Made by a program: the position numbers and the translations under genes. From Achromobacter piechaudii NBRC 102461 (GTDB lineage Bacteria > Pseudomonadota > Gammaproteobacteria > Burkholderiales > Burkholderiaceae_B), in the NCBI RefSeq assembly GCF_001571245.1, contig NZ_BCTK01000006.1:310001-374000 (forward strand): a stretch of 64,000 nucleotides of DNA, in the 5' to 3' direction. The notes under the pieces were generated by a model. That model did not search any database and was not told the DNA's origin. It worked only from the letters and a program-made list of their open reading frames with translations. Position 1 is the stretch's first letter. Each line of letters starts with the position of its first letter. Positions 9,342 through 17,962 of this stretch are shown piece by piece.

Positions 9342-12300
9342 ATGAAGAAGCCCTCCCTCAATCACGTATTCCGCCTGGTCTGGAATGACGCCCTGGGCGT
9401 TTACGTCCCGGTTGCCGAACACGCCAGCGCCCGTCGCAAACGCAACGCCTCCAGCGCCGCCGCTCTGAGCGCCGCGCTGCTCTTGTCCGGACCGGCGCTT
9501 GCCGCGGACCTGCCCACGAGCGGCAACGTGGTGGCGGGGTCGGGCTCGATCAGCCAGAACGGCACGTCGATGACGATCAACCAGCAGACCGGCAAGATGG
9601 CCATCGACTGGCAGGGCTTTTCGATCGGCAAGGGCAACAGCGTCACATTCAACCAGCCGGGCCGCGATGCGGTCGCGCTGAACCGGGTGCTGGGCCCCGA
9701 CGTGTCGGTGATCCAGGGTGCGCTCAATGCCAACGGGCAGGTGTTCCTGGTCAACCCGAACGGGGTCGTGTTCACGCCGACCGCGCAGGTGAACGTGGGC
9801 GGCATCGTGGCCAGCACGCTCAATATCAGTACGCAGGACTTCATGGCCGGCAACTACCGGTTTGAAGGCGCCAGCAGCAACGCCATCGTCAACCAGGGCA
9901 ACATCACCGCAGCGGCGGGCGGCAGCATCGCGCTGATCGCGGCCAAGATCACCAACACCGGCAACCTGACCGCCGACAAGGGCAACGTCCTGATGGGCGC
10001 GGGCAGCCGCGTGAAGCTGGACCTGGGCGGCCCCGTCAAGATCGAAGTGGAACAAGGCGCGATCGACGCGCTGATCGAGCAGGGCGGCGCCATTCGCGCC
10101 GACGGCGGCGTGGTCTACCTGACCGCCAAAGCGGCGGGCGACCTGGCCAGCACCGTCATCAACCACACCGGCATCACGCAGGCCAAGACCCTGGCCACCG
10201 GCGAGAACGGCAAGATCGTGCTGCTGGGCGACATGGTCAACGACCGCGTGGCGGTGGGCGGCACGCTGGACGCCAGCGCGCCCAACGGCGGCAAGGGCGG
10301 CTTCATCGAAACCTCGGCGGCCAAGATCAGCGTCGCGGCGGGCGCGGTCATCTCGACCAAGGCCGTCAGCGGCCAGCATGGCAACTGGTTGATCGACCCC
10401 ACCGACTTCACGGTCAGCGCGGGCGCGGGCAGCGCGAGCGACAGCGGCATCGGCGCGGACACGCTGGCAGCCAGCCTGAACAGCAGCAACGTCGAACTGC
10501 GCACCGTCGATGCCGGTAACGATGCGGGCAATATCAACGTCAACGCCAGCGTGAAGTGGAGCGCCAGCACCAAGCTGACGCTCAGCGCGCATGGCGATGT
10601 GGTGATCAATGCACCGATCACGGCCACGGGCGCGGCCGCCGGGCTGGAAATCAACGTCGGGGGCTTCCAGCAACGCGGCTGGTCGTCGGGCGGCAGCTAC
10701 GCCGCCAATGCGCCGGTGACCTTGAGCGGCGCGCAGTCCACCTTCAAGTCGAACGGGCAGGAATACACCATGCTGCGTTCGGTCCAGGACTTTCAGTCAC
10801 TGAACTGGCTGGGCTATGGCTTTTACGCCCTGGCGCAAGACCTGGACCTGACTGGCATGATCTTCTCGGGCTCGCTCGTGGGCAACCTGCAAGGCACGCT
10901 GGCCGGCCTGGGCCACAACGTCGACAACCTCACCATCAACGCAGGCAACGGCCATTCGGCGGGCCTGATCGGCACCATCGCTGAAAGCGCCGTCGTGCGC
11001 GACCTGACGTTGCGCAACGCAAACGTCACGGGCGGCAGCGACCTGGGCACCCTGGCGTCAGCCAACTTGGGCACGATCCGCAACGTCTCGGCCTCGGGCA
11101 GCGTGACCGGCACGTCGACGCTGGGCGGCCTGGTGGCAAGCAACTACTCCATCATCACCGGTTCGAATGCGCGCACGTCGGTGACGAGCACGACAAAAAG
11201 CTATTTCCTGGGCGGGCTGGCGGGCATCAACGGCGCCAATGCGACGTTGGACAACGTCTACGCCACGGGGAACGTCAGCGGCGCCAGCACTGACATGGGC
11301 GGCCTGGTGGGCGCCAACCTCGGCGTGATCCGCAACGCCTACGCCACCGGCGATGTCACTGCGGCGGCTGATAGCAGTGGAACCGGCATCGGCGGGCTGG
11401 CAGGCACGGCGCGCGACAACAGCATCATCTCGAACGTGTACGCCAGCGGACGCGTCGTCGCCAGCGGCCACACCGGCGGCGTGGTGGGCCTGAACAACGG
11501 CGTCAACATCACGCTGCAAAATGCGCAGTGGGACCCCGCCTCGACTGGCCAGGCCAACGCTGTCGGCGGTGGCGGCGACGCGACAGGAGCTTTGTCGGTA
11601 GCCAACCCGTACTCGTACACGTCCTATGGCAACCTGGGCACCTGGTCGCAGGTGCCGGGAGCCGAGAACGTCTGGGTGGCCAAGGACGGCGCGGGCAAGG
11701 CGCAGTGGATTATGCTCGACGGCTTCACGCGTCCCTTCCTGGCCAGCGAATACAGCCTGGCGGTGTCGAACGATCACCAGTTGCAGTTGATGGCCTACAA
11801 CCTGGGCGCCAACTACAACATCGTCCGCGACATCGACGCCAAGGCGACGTCGGTGGTGGGCAGCGGCATGTGGAACGTGAACGGCTTTACCCCGATCGGC
11901 GTTTATTCCGAGTTCACGGGTAGCCTGAACGGCAACGGCCACACGATCGCCAATCTGAACGTCGGCAACTATGGCGCCTTCGCCGGTCTGTTCGGCATCA
12001 TCGGCGCCGCGGCTACTGTGCAGAACGTGGGCCTGACCAACGCCACTGTCAACAGCTTTACGCAAGCGGGCGGGCTCGCGGGCATCAATTACGGCACCAT
12101 CAACAACACCTATTTCAACGGCACCGTGCGCGCCGATGGCCTGGGCGGCGGTATCGGTGGCCTGGTGGGCATGAACTTCGGCACCATTTCGAATTCCTAT
12201 TCGTCGGGTGTCGTGTCGAACAACATGCCTTTGGTTGGCCAGATGGGCGGTCTGGTGGGCTACAACGCCGGGACGATCAACAAGTCTTACACGACCACCA

Positions 12301-15300
12301 CGATCTCCAATCAATTCTTCATGCCGGGCGTGGGCGCCTTGGTGGGCTATAACATCGGTACCGTGAACGACAGCTTTGCCGCCAGCACGGACGCGGCCGG
12401 CTTGCCGGTCTCGCCGATGCCCTTGCAACTGGTCGCAAGCAACGGCGGCGTCGTCAGTGCAAGCAGCGGCATGAAGACCTACGAGCAACTGGGCCAGCTG
12501 TCCACATTCACCGACGCGGGCTGGAATATCGACACCATCGGCGGCACGGATTCGATCTGGCGCATGTACGAAGGCCAGGGCGGTCCCCTGCTGCGCAGCT
12601 TCCTCAAGCAGGTCACCGTCAGCCTGGCCGACAAGGTCTATGACGGCCAGGTCAGCGGCGGCGCGGGCTACATTTCCTCCAATCCCAACGCGACGTTGGG
12701 CGGCAGCATCAACTACATCACCAACTCCAAGAACGCCGGCACCTATCGCCAGGAAGATGGTTCGCTGACCGTCACCGGCGGCCTGTACTCCAACCAGCAA
12801 GGCTACGACGTCATCTACGCCGACAACCTGAGCCTGACCGTTCAGAAGAAGGGCGTGGCGGCGCTGCTTTCGGGCCAGGACAAGGTCTATGACGGCACGA
12901 CCAATGCCACGTTGACGGCGGCGGCCATCACCGGCTATGTCGCAGGCGATGAGCTGGGCGGCACGGGCAGCGGCACGTTCTCGGACAAGAATGCGGGCGC
13001 TGGCAAGTCGATCACCATCAACACCTACGGTTTGTCCGGCGCGGATGCCGACAACTACTTCATCGCGACGCTTATCCCCGGCACCGCATCGGCCTCCATT
13101 CTTGCCCGCCAGATCACTGGCGAACTGACAGCTACCGACAAGGTGTACGACGGCACGACGTCCGCCAACTACTCGGGCTGGCTGTCCGGCCCGCTGGGTA
13201 GCGACAACGTGATGGTCGCCAGCAATTTTGCCGACAAGAACGTGGGCCAGCAAAAGCAGGTCACCTACAGCCTGGCGGGCGCCGATGCCGGCAACTACGT
13301 GCTGGCCGGCAACCTTGCGCTGGGCAGCTCGGCCAGCATCACGCCCAAGACCCTGACCGGCATCATCACCGTTGCCGACAAGGTCTATGACGGCACGACG
13401 GTGGCCACCATCGACGGCCACATGACGGGTGGCATGGTGGCGGGCGACAACGTGTGGATTTCCGGCACGGGTACGTTCTCGGACAAGAACGTGGGCGTCT
13501 CCAAACTGGTTTCGGTGAGCAGCGCGCTGTCGGGCGAAGACGCCCAAAACTACGTGATCTCGGCCAACGAAACGGCCGCCGCCAGCATCACGCCCAAGAC
13601 CTTGACGGGCGCGATCACCGCCGCCGGCAAGACCTACGACGGCACCCGTGACGCCACCGTTTCGGGCGAACTGAGCGGCGTGGTCCAAGGCGATGCGGTG
13701 ACGATGTCCAGCTCGGGCCTGTTCGCCGACAGGAACGCCGGCGTGGGCAAGCGGGTCGACGTCGTCGCCGAGCTGTTCGGCAACGATGCCGGCAACTACG
13801 TGCTGTCGCATAACGAGACCACCTCCGCGACCATCGCACGCAAGATGCTGACCGGCGCCATCACGGCCTCGGGCAAGACGTATGACGGTTTGCTGACCGC
13901 CAGCACGAGCGGAACGCTGGACGGCAAGATCGCCGGCGACAACGTGACGCTGTCCACCAGCGGCGCCTTCGGCGACAAGAACGTCGGCGTGGGCAAGCTG
14001 GTCAGCGTCAACGGCGTCCTGGTGGGCGCGGACGCGGATAACTACAGCGTCTCTACCAACACCAGTTCCATCGCCACGATCACCGCACGCCAACTGACCG
14101 GCGCGCTGGGCGCGCTGGACAAGACCTACGACGGCAACCAGGAGGCCGTGGTCACCGGCGCGGGCAGCCTGAACGTGGTGCAGGGCGACGCGTTGACCGT
14201 GTCGGGCAGCTTCAGCGACAAGAACGTGGGCGCCGGCAAGTCGGTGGCCTACGCCATCAGCGGCGCTGATGCCGGCAACTATGCGCTGGGCGACGGCGTG
14301 GTCCAGCTCAAGGCCAGCATCACGCAGCGTGACCTCAGCGGCGCCATCACCGCGTCGGGCAAGATCTACGACGGCAGCCTGGCGGCCAGCACCAACGGCA
14401 GCCTGGATGGCGTGCTGCTGGGTGATGTGGTTTCCCTGTCCACCACGGGTTCGTTCCTGGACAAGAACGTAGGCAACGGCAAGACCGTGAACGTGAGTGG
14501 CTCCCTGTTGGGTCTGGACGCCGGCAACTATCGCCTGTCGACCAATGCCACGACCACCGCGAACATCACGCCCAAGGCAATCAGCGGCGCGTTGACGGCG
14601 GCCAGCAAGGTCTATGACGGTTCGCGCGATGCCGCGACGTCGGGCACGCTTACCGGCGTGGTCAACGGCGACAACGTGGGCGTCAGCGGCACGGGCCAGT
14701 TCTCCGACAAGAACGTGGGCAACGGCAAGGCCGTGGCCGTAGCCGGTCTGTTGACCGGCGCGGACGCCGGCAACTACCTGCTGACCACCAACACCACGAC
14801 GCAGGCGAACATCACGCCCAAGGCCTTGACGGGCGCGATCACCGCTGCCGGCAAGACATACGACGGCACCACCGCCGCCGAAACCTCGGGCGCGCTCAAT
14901 GGCGTGGTCGAGGGCGACCTGGTTGCGCTGTCGACGCTGGGCGCGTTCTCCGACAAGAATGCAGGCGTGGGCAAGCAGGTCAATGTCAGCGGCGCGCTGG
15001 TCGGTGGTGACGCGGGCAACTACACCGTCACCTCGAACAGCACCACGCTGGCCACCATCACGCCCAAGACTCTGACGGGCGCGCTCTCGGCCGCTGGCAA
15101 GGTCTATGACGGCAACACCGTCGCAACCGTGGGCGGAGCGGACTCGATCAACGGCATCGTCGAAGGCGATTCGTTGGGCGTGGCGGGCACGTTCGCCGAC
15201 AAGAACGCCGGCGAACGCAAGGCCGTGGCCTTCTCGCTGACGGGCGCCGACGCAGGCAACTACGTGCTGAACGCCGCGAATGCGCGCGCCACCATCAGCC

Positions 15301-16061
15301 AACGCGTGCTGGCCATCATCGGCACCACCGTCTCGGACAAGACCTATGACGGCAGCACGGCGGCGCAAGCCAATGCCGGTTCGCTCGCCAACCTGGTCGA
15401 AGGCGAAACGCTGGGCGTGGGCGCAACGGCGCAGTTCGACAGCGCCAACGCCGGCAAGCGCAACGCGAATGTCAGCTACGCCCTGTCCGACACGGGCAGC
15501 GGCCTGGCCGCCAACTACGTGCTGGCCGATACGCAGCACCAGGCCGACATCGGGCGCCGCGCGATCACCGTCGTGGCGGACGACAAGACCAAGCGCGCGG
15601 GCGATGCGGACCCGGCGCTGACTTGGCGCGTTGCGCAGGGCAACCTGATCGGCAACGACACGCTGGCCGGCGCGCTGAACCGCGCGCTGGGCGAGACCGC
15701 GGGCAACTACGCGATCAGCGCCAATGGCCTGTCCAACAGCAACTACCTGGTCGCCGCGCAGGATGGCACGCTGGTCATCAGCAACGCCGTGCAGCCTGAC
15801 AGCCGCCGCGAGTCGGCGCTGTCGTCCGCGCAGTGGTTGCAGGCCGCCGTGGGCAACGCCAATTCGACGCCGCCCAACCTGACGGGCGATCTGAACTACG
15901 TGCCGGTCAGCTCCAACTCGCAAAACCAGAATCAGAACGGCAACGCGCAACCCGCGCCGAACGCAGGCCAGGGCGCGCGCGCCATGCAAGGCCCCGCGCA
16001 GGTGCTGGTGATCGACGGCGGCATCCGCCTGCCCGAAGGCCTCGTGCAGGGCAGCCTCTGA
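9342..16061 (+). CDS. Two-partner secretion exoprotein (filamentous haemagglutinin-like adhesin, TpsA)
   Basis: A 2239-residue secreted protein. It has an extended signal peptide region (ESPR, MKKPSLNHVFRLVWNDALGV) with cleavage near ALA-AD (about 54), then a TPS haemagglutination domain (about 57-300) with the NPNGV motif (138-142). A GLUG-type glycine-rich region follows (about 510-1070, with repeated GGLVG/GGLAG). Next come twelve YDG repeats of about 82 residues (about 1090-2065), one MBG-like domain (about 2071-2155), and a Gln/Asn-rich tail. It should be exported by Sec, then cross the outer membrane through the TpsB at 16164. The architecture resembles Haemophilus HMW1-type adhesins. 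An AGGA ribosome site precedes the ATG. Host-cell or surface adhesion is inferred. Confidence 0.93.
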   Translation: MKKPSLNHVFRLVWNDALGVYVPVAEHASARRKRNASSAAALSAALLLSGPALAADLPTSGNVVAGSGSISQNGTSMTINQQTGKMAIDWQGFSIGKGNSVTFNQPGRDAVALNRVLGPDVSVIQGALNANGQVFLVNPNGVVFTPTAQVNVGGIVASTLNISTQDFMAGNYRFEGASSNAIVNQGNITAAAGGSIALIAAKITNTGNLTADKGNVLMGAGSRVKLDLGGPVKIEVEQGAIDALIEQGGAIRADGGVVYLTAKAAGDLASTVINHTGITQAKTLATGENGKIVLLGDMVNDRVAVGGTLDASAPNGGKGGFIETSAAKISVAAGAVISTKAVSGQHGNWLIDPTDFTVSAGAGSASDSGIGADTLAASLNSSNVELRTVDAGNDAGNINVNASVKWSASTKLTLSAHGDVVINAPITATGAAAGLEINVGGFQQRGWSSGGSYAANAPVTLSGAQSTFKSNGQEYTMLRSVQDFQSLNWLGYGFYALAQDLDLTGMIFSGSLVGNLQGTLAGLGHNVDNLTINAGNGHSAGLIGTIAESAVVRDLTLRNANVTGGSDLGTLASANLGTIRNVSASGSVTGTSTLGGLVASNYSIITGSNARTSVTSTTKSYFLGGLAGINGANATLDNVYATGNVSGASTDMGGLVGANLGVIRNAYATGDVTAAADSSGTGIGGLAGTARDNSIISNVYASGRVVASGHTGGVVGLNNGVNITLQNAQWDPASTGQANAVGGGGDATGALSVANPYSYTSYGNLGTWSQVPGAENVWVAKDGAGKAQWIMLDGFTRPFLASEYSLAVSNDHQLQLMAYNLGANYNIVRDIDAKATSVVGSGMWNVNGFTPIGVYSEFTGSLNGNGHTIANLNVGNYGAFAGLFGIIGAAATVQNVGLTNATVNSFTQAGGLAGINYGTINNTYFNGTVRADGLGGGIGGLVGMNFGTISNSYSSGVVSNNMPLVGQMGGLVGYNAGTINKSYTTTTISNQFFMPGVGALVGYNIGTVNDSFAASTDAAGLPVSPMPLQLVASNGGVVSASSGMKTYEQLGQLSTFTDAGWNIDTIGGTDSIWRMYEGQGGPLLRSFLKQVTVSLADKVYDGQVSGGAGYISSNPNATLGGSINYITNSKNAGTYRQEDGSLTVTGGLYSNQQGYDVIYADNLSLTVQKKGVAALLSGQDKVYDGTTNATLTAAAITGYVAGDELGGTGSGTFSDKNAGAGKSITINTYGLSGADADNYFIATLIPGTASASILARQITGELTATDKVYDGTTSANYSGWLSGPLGSDNVMVASNFADKNVGQQKQVTYSLAGADAGNYVLAGNLALGSSASITPKTLTGIITVADKVYDGTTVATIDGHMTGGMVAGDNVWISGTGTFSDKNVGVSKLVSVSSALSGEDAQNYVISANETAAASITPKTLTGAITAAGKTYDGTRDATVSGELSGVVQGDAVTMSSSGLFADRNAGVGKRVDVVAELFGNDAGNYVLSHNETTSATIARKMLTGAITASGKTYDGLLTASTSGTLDGKIAGDNVTLSTSGAFGDKNVGVGKLVSVNGVLVGADADNYSVSTNTSSIATITARQLTGALGALDKTYDGNQEAVVTGAGSLNVVQGDALTVSGSFSDKNVGAGKSVAYAISGADAGNYALGDGVVQLKASITQRDLSGAITASGKIYDGSLAASTNGSLDGVLLGDVVSLSTTGSFLDKNVGNGKTVNVSGSLLGLDAGNYRLSTNATTTANITPKAISGALTAASKVYDGSRDAATSGTLTGVVNGDNVGVSGTGQFSDKNVGNGKAVAVAGLLTGADAGNYLLTTNTTTQANITPKALTGAITAAGKTYDGTTAAETSGALNGVVEGDLVALSTLGAFSDKNAGVGKQVNVSGALVGGDAGNYTVTSNSTTLATITPKTLTGALSAAGKVYDGNTVATVGGADSINGIVEGDSLGVAGTFADKNAGERKAVAFSLTGADAGNYVLNAANARATISQRVLAIIGTTVSDKTYDGSTAAQANAGSLANLVEGETLGVGATAQFDSANAGKRNANVSYALSDTGSGLAANYVLADTQHQADIGRRAITVVADDKTKRAGDADPALTWRVAQGNLIGNDTLAGALNRALGETAGNYAISANGLSNSNYLVAAQDGTLVISNAVQPDSRRESALSSAQWLQAAVGNANSTPPNLTGDLNYVPVSSNSQNQNQNGNAQPAPNAGQGARAMQGPAQVLVIDGGIRLPEGLVQGSL
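12610..15555 (+). repeat. Twelve tandem YDG repeats inside the TpsA gene
   Basis: The codons for the YDG motif recur at 12639, 12888, 13146, 13386, 13635, 13881, 14127, 14367, 14613, 14859, 15105 and 15345, a spacing of 240-258 bp. Each unit has the form K-x-YDG, then FSDKNVG or a variant, then GxDAGNYxL. Units 5, 6 and 8-11 are especially alike (GAITAAGKTYDG and variants), which suggests recent duplication. Confidence 0.92.
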
Positions 16062-16110
16062 TCCCGACACGCTGACCCGTCCATTTCAATCTTTCCGCAT
16101 GCCGGCGCCT

Positions 16111-16128
16111 GCGACCCCAAGGGGTCGC
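16111..16128 (+). other. Perfect hairpin between the TpsA and TpsB genes
   Basis: GCGACCCC-AA-GGGGTCGC forms a perfect inverted repeat halfway between the two genes (gap 102 bp). No T tract follows, so it is unlikely to be a full terminator. It may tune the ratio of exoprotein to transporter by partial attenuation or RNA processing. Confidence 0.4.
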
Positions 16129-16163
16129 GGGCAGCCGCTACGAACACCTGATTTCACACGATC

Positions 16164-17825
16164 ATGACGCTAGCTTCTTTTACCGCCCGCCCGCATTACC
16201 TGGCCCTGGCGCTGGCCGCGCTGCTGCCCTCGGCGGTCATCGCCCAGCAAATCCCCAACGCCGGCCGCGTGCTTCAGGAACAGGCGACCGAACCGCAACC
16301 GCCCGCGCCGTCGCCCGAACTGAACCTGAGCAGCCCCATCCCCGGCACCGTCGCGCCCGGCGGCCCGAGCGTCAGCGTGACCCGCGTCGACCTGACGGGC
16401 AACCAGGCGTTCCCGTCGGCGCAACTGCTGGCGCAACTGGGTGACTACGAAGGCAAGCAGTACGACATGGCCGGCATGCAAGGCCTGGCCAACCAGCTGA
16501 CGCGCTACTACCACAATGCCGGCTACCCGTTCGCTCGCGTCTACCTGCCGGCTCAGGGCCTGGAAGGCGGCGTGCTGCGCCTGCAAGTCGTCGAGGGCCG
16601 CTACGGCGAGGTCAAGGCCGAGGGCGATGCTGCGCTGACCGCGCGCGCGCAGTCCTACCTGAGCCCGCTCAAGTCGGGCGACATCATCGAAAGCGCGCCG
16701 CTGGAACGCGCGGCGCTGTTGCTGTCGGACCTGCCCGGCGTGACCGCCAGCCCGCTGATCCGTCCGGGCCAGCAGATGGGCACGGGCGACCTGGTGGTGC
16801 AGGTTGAGCGCGGCGACCGCGTCAATGGCAGCGTGGGCCTGGACAACCAGGGCAACCGCTATACCGGCCAGTACCGCGCCAACGCCGCCCTGGCGATCAA
16901 CAGCCCCTTCATGCTGGGCGACCAGATCACGCTGCGCGCGCAACGCACCAGCGAAGCGCTGAACTACGGCGACGTGGGCTATAGCGCGCCGCTGGGCAGC
17001 TCGGGCCTGCGCGGCCGCATCGGCTACGGCTACACCGGCTACGAGCTGGGCAAGGAATTCTCGGACCTGGACGCGCACGGCACCGCCAAGGTCGCCAGCG
17101 CGGGCTTGAGCTATCCGCTCATCCGCTCGCAAAGCCGCAACCTGACGTTGGGCATCGACTTCATGCACAAGAAGTTGCGCGACGATTACCGCGCCGCTGA
17201 AATCGTGCAGAACAAGTTTTCCAACAGCGTGCCGATCGCCGCGCAGTTCGACGTGCGCGACAGCCTGGGCGGCGGCGGCCTGACCTACGGCGCGCTGACC
17301 TGGACGCCCGGCACCTTGAAGCTGGATGGCGCGCTGGCAACGGCCGATGCACTCAGCGCCAACACGGCCGGCCATTACAACAAGCTGAATCTGGACATCG
17401 CCCGCATCCAGGCGATTTCCTCGCGCTGGAGCCTGTTTGGCCGCTTCAGTGGCCAGTGGACCAACGACAACCTGGATTCGTCCGAAGACTTCGGCCTGGG
17501 CGGCCCGGCCGGTGTGCGCGCCTATCCCGTCGGCGAAGGCTATGGCGACCGAGGCTGGTTGACGCAGCTGGAAGTGCGTTACGCGGCAGGCGCGGTCACC
17601 CCGTTCGCCTTCTATGACGCGGGCCGCGTGCAGATCTCGGCCCACCCGTGGCAGGCCGGCGAGAATTTCCGCCAGGTGGCGGGCGCGGGCGTGGGCGCAC
17701 GCGTGGCGGTGGCCGGCTGGCGTGGCGAGGCCACGGTGGCATGGCGCACCGATGGCGGCGCGCCGCAGTCCGACAGCCGCGACCACAAACCGTTGTTCTG
17801 GGTAAGCGCGCAGTACCTGTTCTAG
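16164..17825 (+). CDS. TpsB outer-membrane transporter (ShlB/FhaC/HecB family)
   Basis: A 553-residue Omp85-superfamily channel that exports the exoprotein encoded just upstream. It has a signal peptide (cleavage near VIAQQ, about 27), a proline-rich linker, two POTRA domains (about 68-150 and 152-225, the first beginning VSVTRVDLTGNQAF), and a 16-strand beta-barrel (about 226-553). The conserved lid-loop motif appears as VRAYPVGEG. The chain ends in phenylalanine, the usual outer-membrane targeting signal recognised by BamA. It is 102 bp downstream of the tpsA-like gene and ends at a strong terminator, so the pair is an operon. Confidence 0.94.
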   Translation: MTLASFTARPHYLALALAALLPSAVIAQQIPNAGRVLQEQATEPQPPAPSPELNLSSPIPGTVAPGGPSVSVTRVDLTGNQAFPSAQLLAQLGDYEGKQYDMAGMQGLANQLTRYYHNAGYPFARVYLPAQGLEGGVLRLQVVEGRYGEVKAEGDAALTARAQSYLSPLKSGDIIESAPLERAALLLSDLPGVTASPLIRPGQQMGTGDLVVQVERGDRVNGSVGLDNQGNRYTGQYRANAALAINSPFMLGDQITLRAQRTSEALNYGDVGYSAPLGSSGLRGRIGYGYTGYELGKEFSDLDAHGTAKVASAGLSYPLIRSQSRNLTLGIDFMHKKLRDDYRAAEIVQNKFSNSVPIAAQFDVRDSLGGGGLTYGALTWTPGTLKLDGALATADALSANTAGHYNKLNLDIARIQAISSRWSLFGRFSGQWTNDNLDSSEDFGLGGPAGVRAYPVGEGYGDRGWLTQLEVRYAAGAVTPFAFYDAGRVQISAHPWQAGENFRQVAGAGVGARVAVAGWRGEATVAWRTDGGAPQSDSRDHKPLFWVSAQYLF

Positions 17826-17842
17826 GCCAGCGCGCCGGCTTC

Positions 17843-17875
17843 GCCCCTGCCTTGTGATGGCAGGGGCTTTTTTTT
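17843..17875 (+). terminator. Strong rho-independent terminator of the two-partner secretion operon
   Basis: Perfect 9-bp stem GCCCCTGCC/GGCAGGGGC with a 7-base loop, followed directly by eight T residues, 18 bp after the TpsB stop codon. Confidence 0.95.
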
Positions 17876-17962
17876 GCCCGCGCGGCCTATCCGTATAAGC
17901 CGGGGTTTGCGCGCGGAGGGCTTTTCCATAAACTGGCTGGCCCACCCCATAACGAGAACGCC

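Noticed and set aside
12610-15555. Regular repeats considered as a CRISPR array
   Set aside because: The units are coding, about 246 bp long, imperfect and in frame. CRISPR repeats are 23-50 bp with unique spacers.
11058-16070. A 1670-residue open frame antisense to the adhesin gene
   Set aside because: It is the mirror of a GC-rich repetitive coding sequence, has no recognisable domains, and is rich in Arg/Val/His/Ala as expected for a shadow frame. The + strand gene has full domain evidence.
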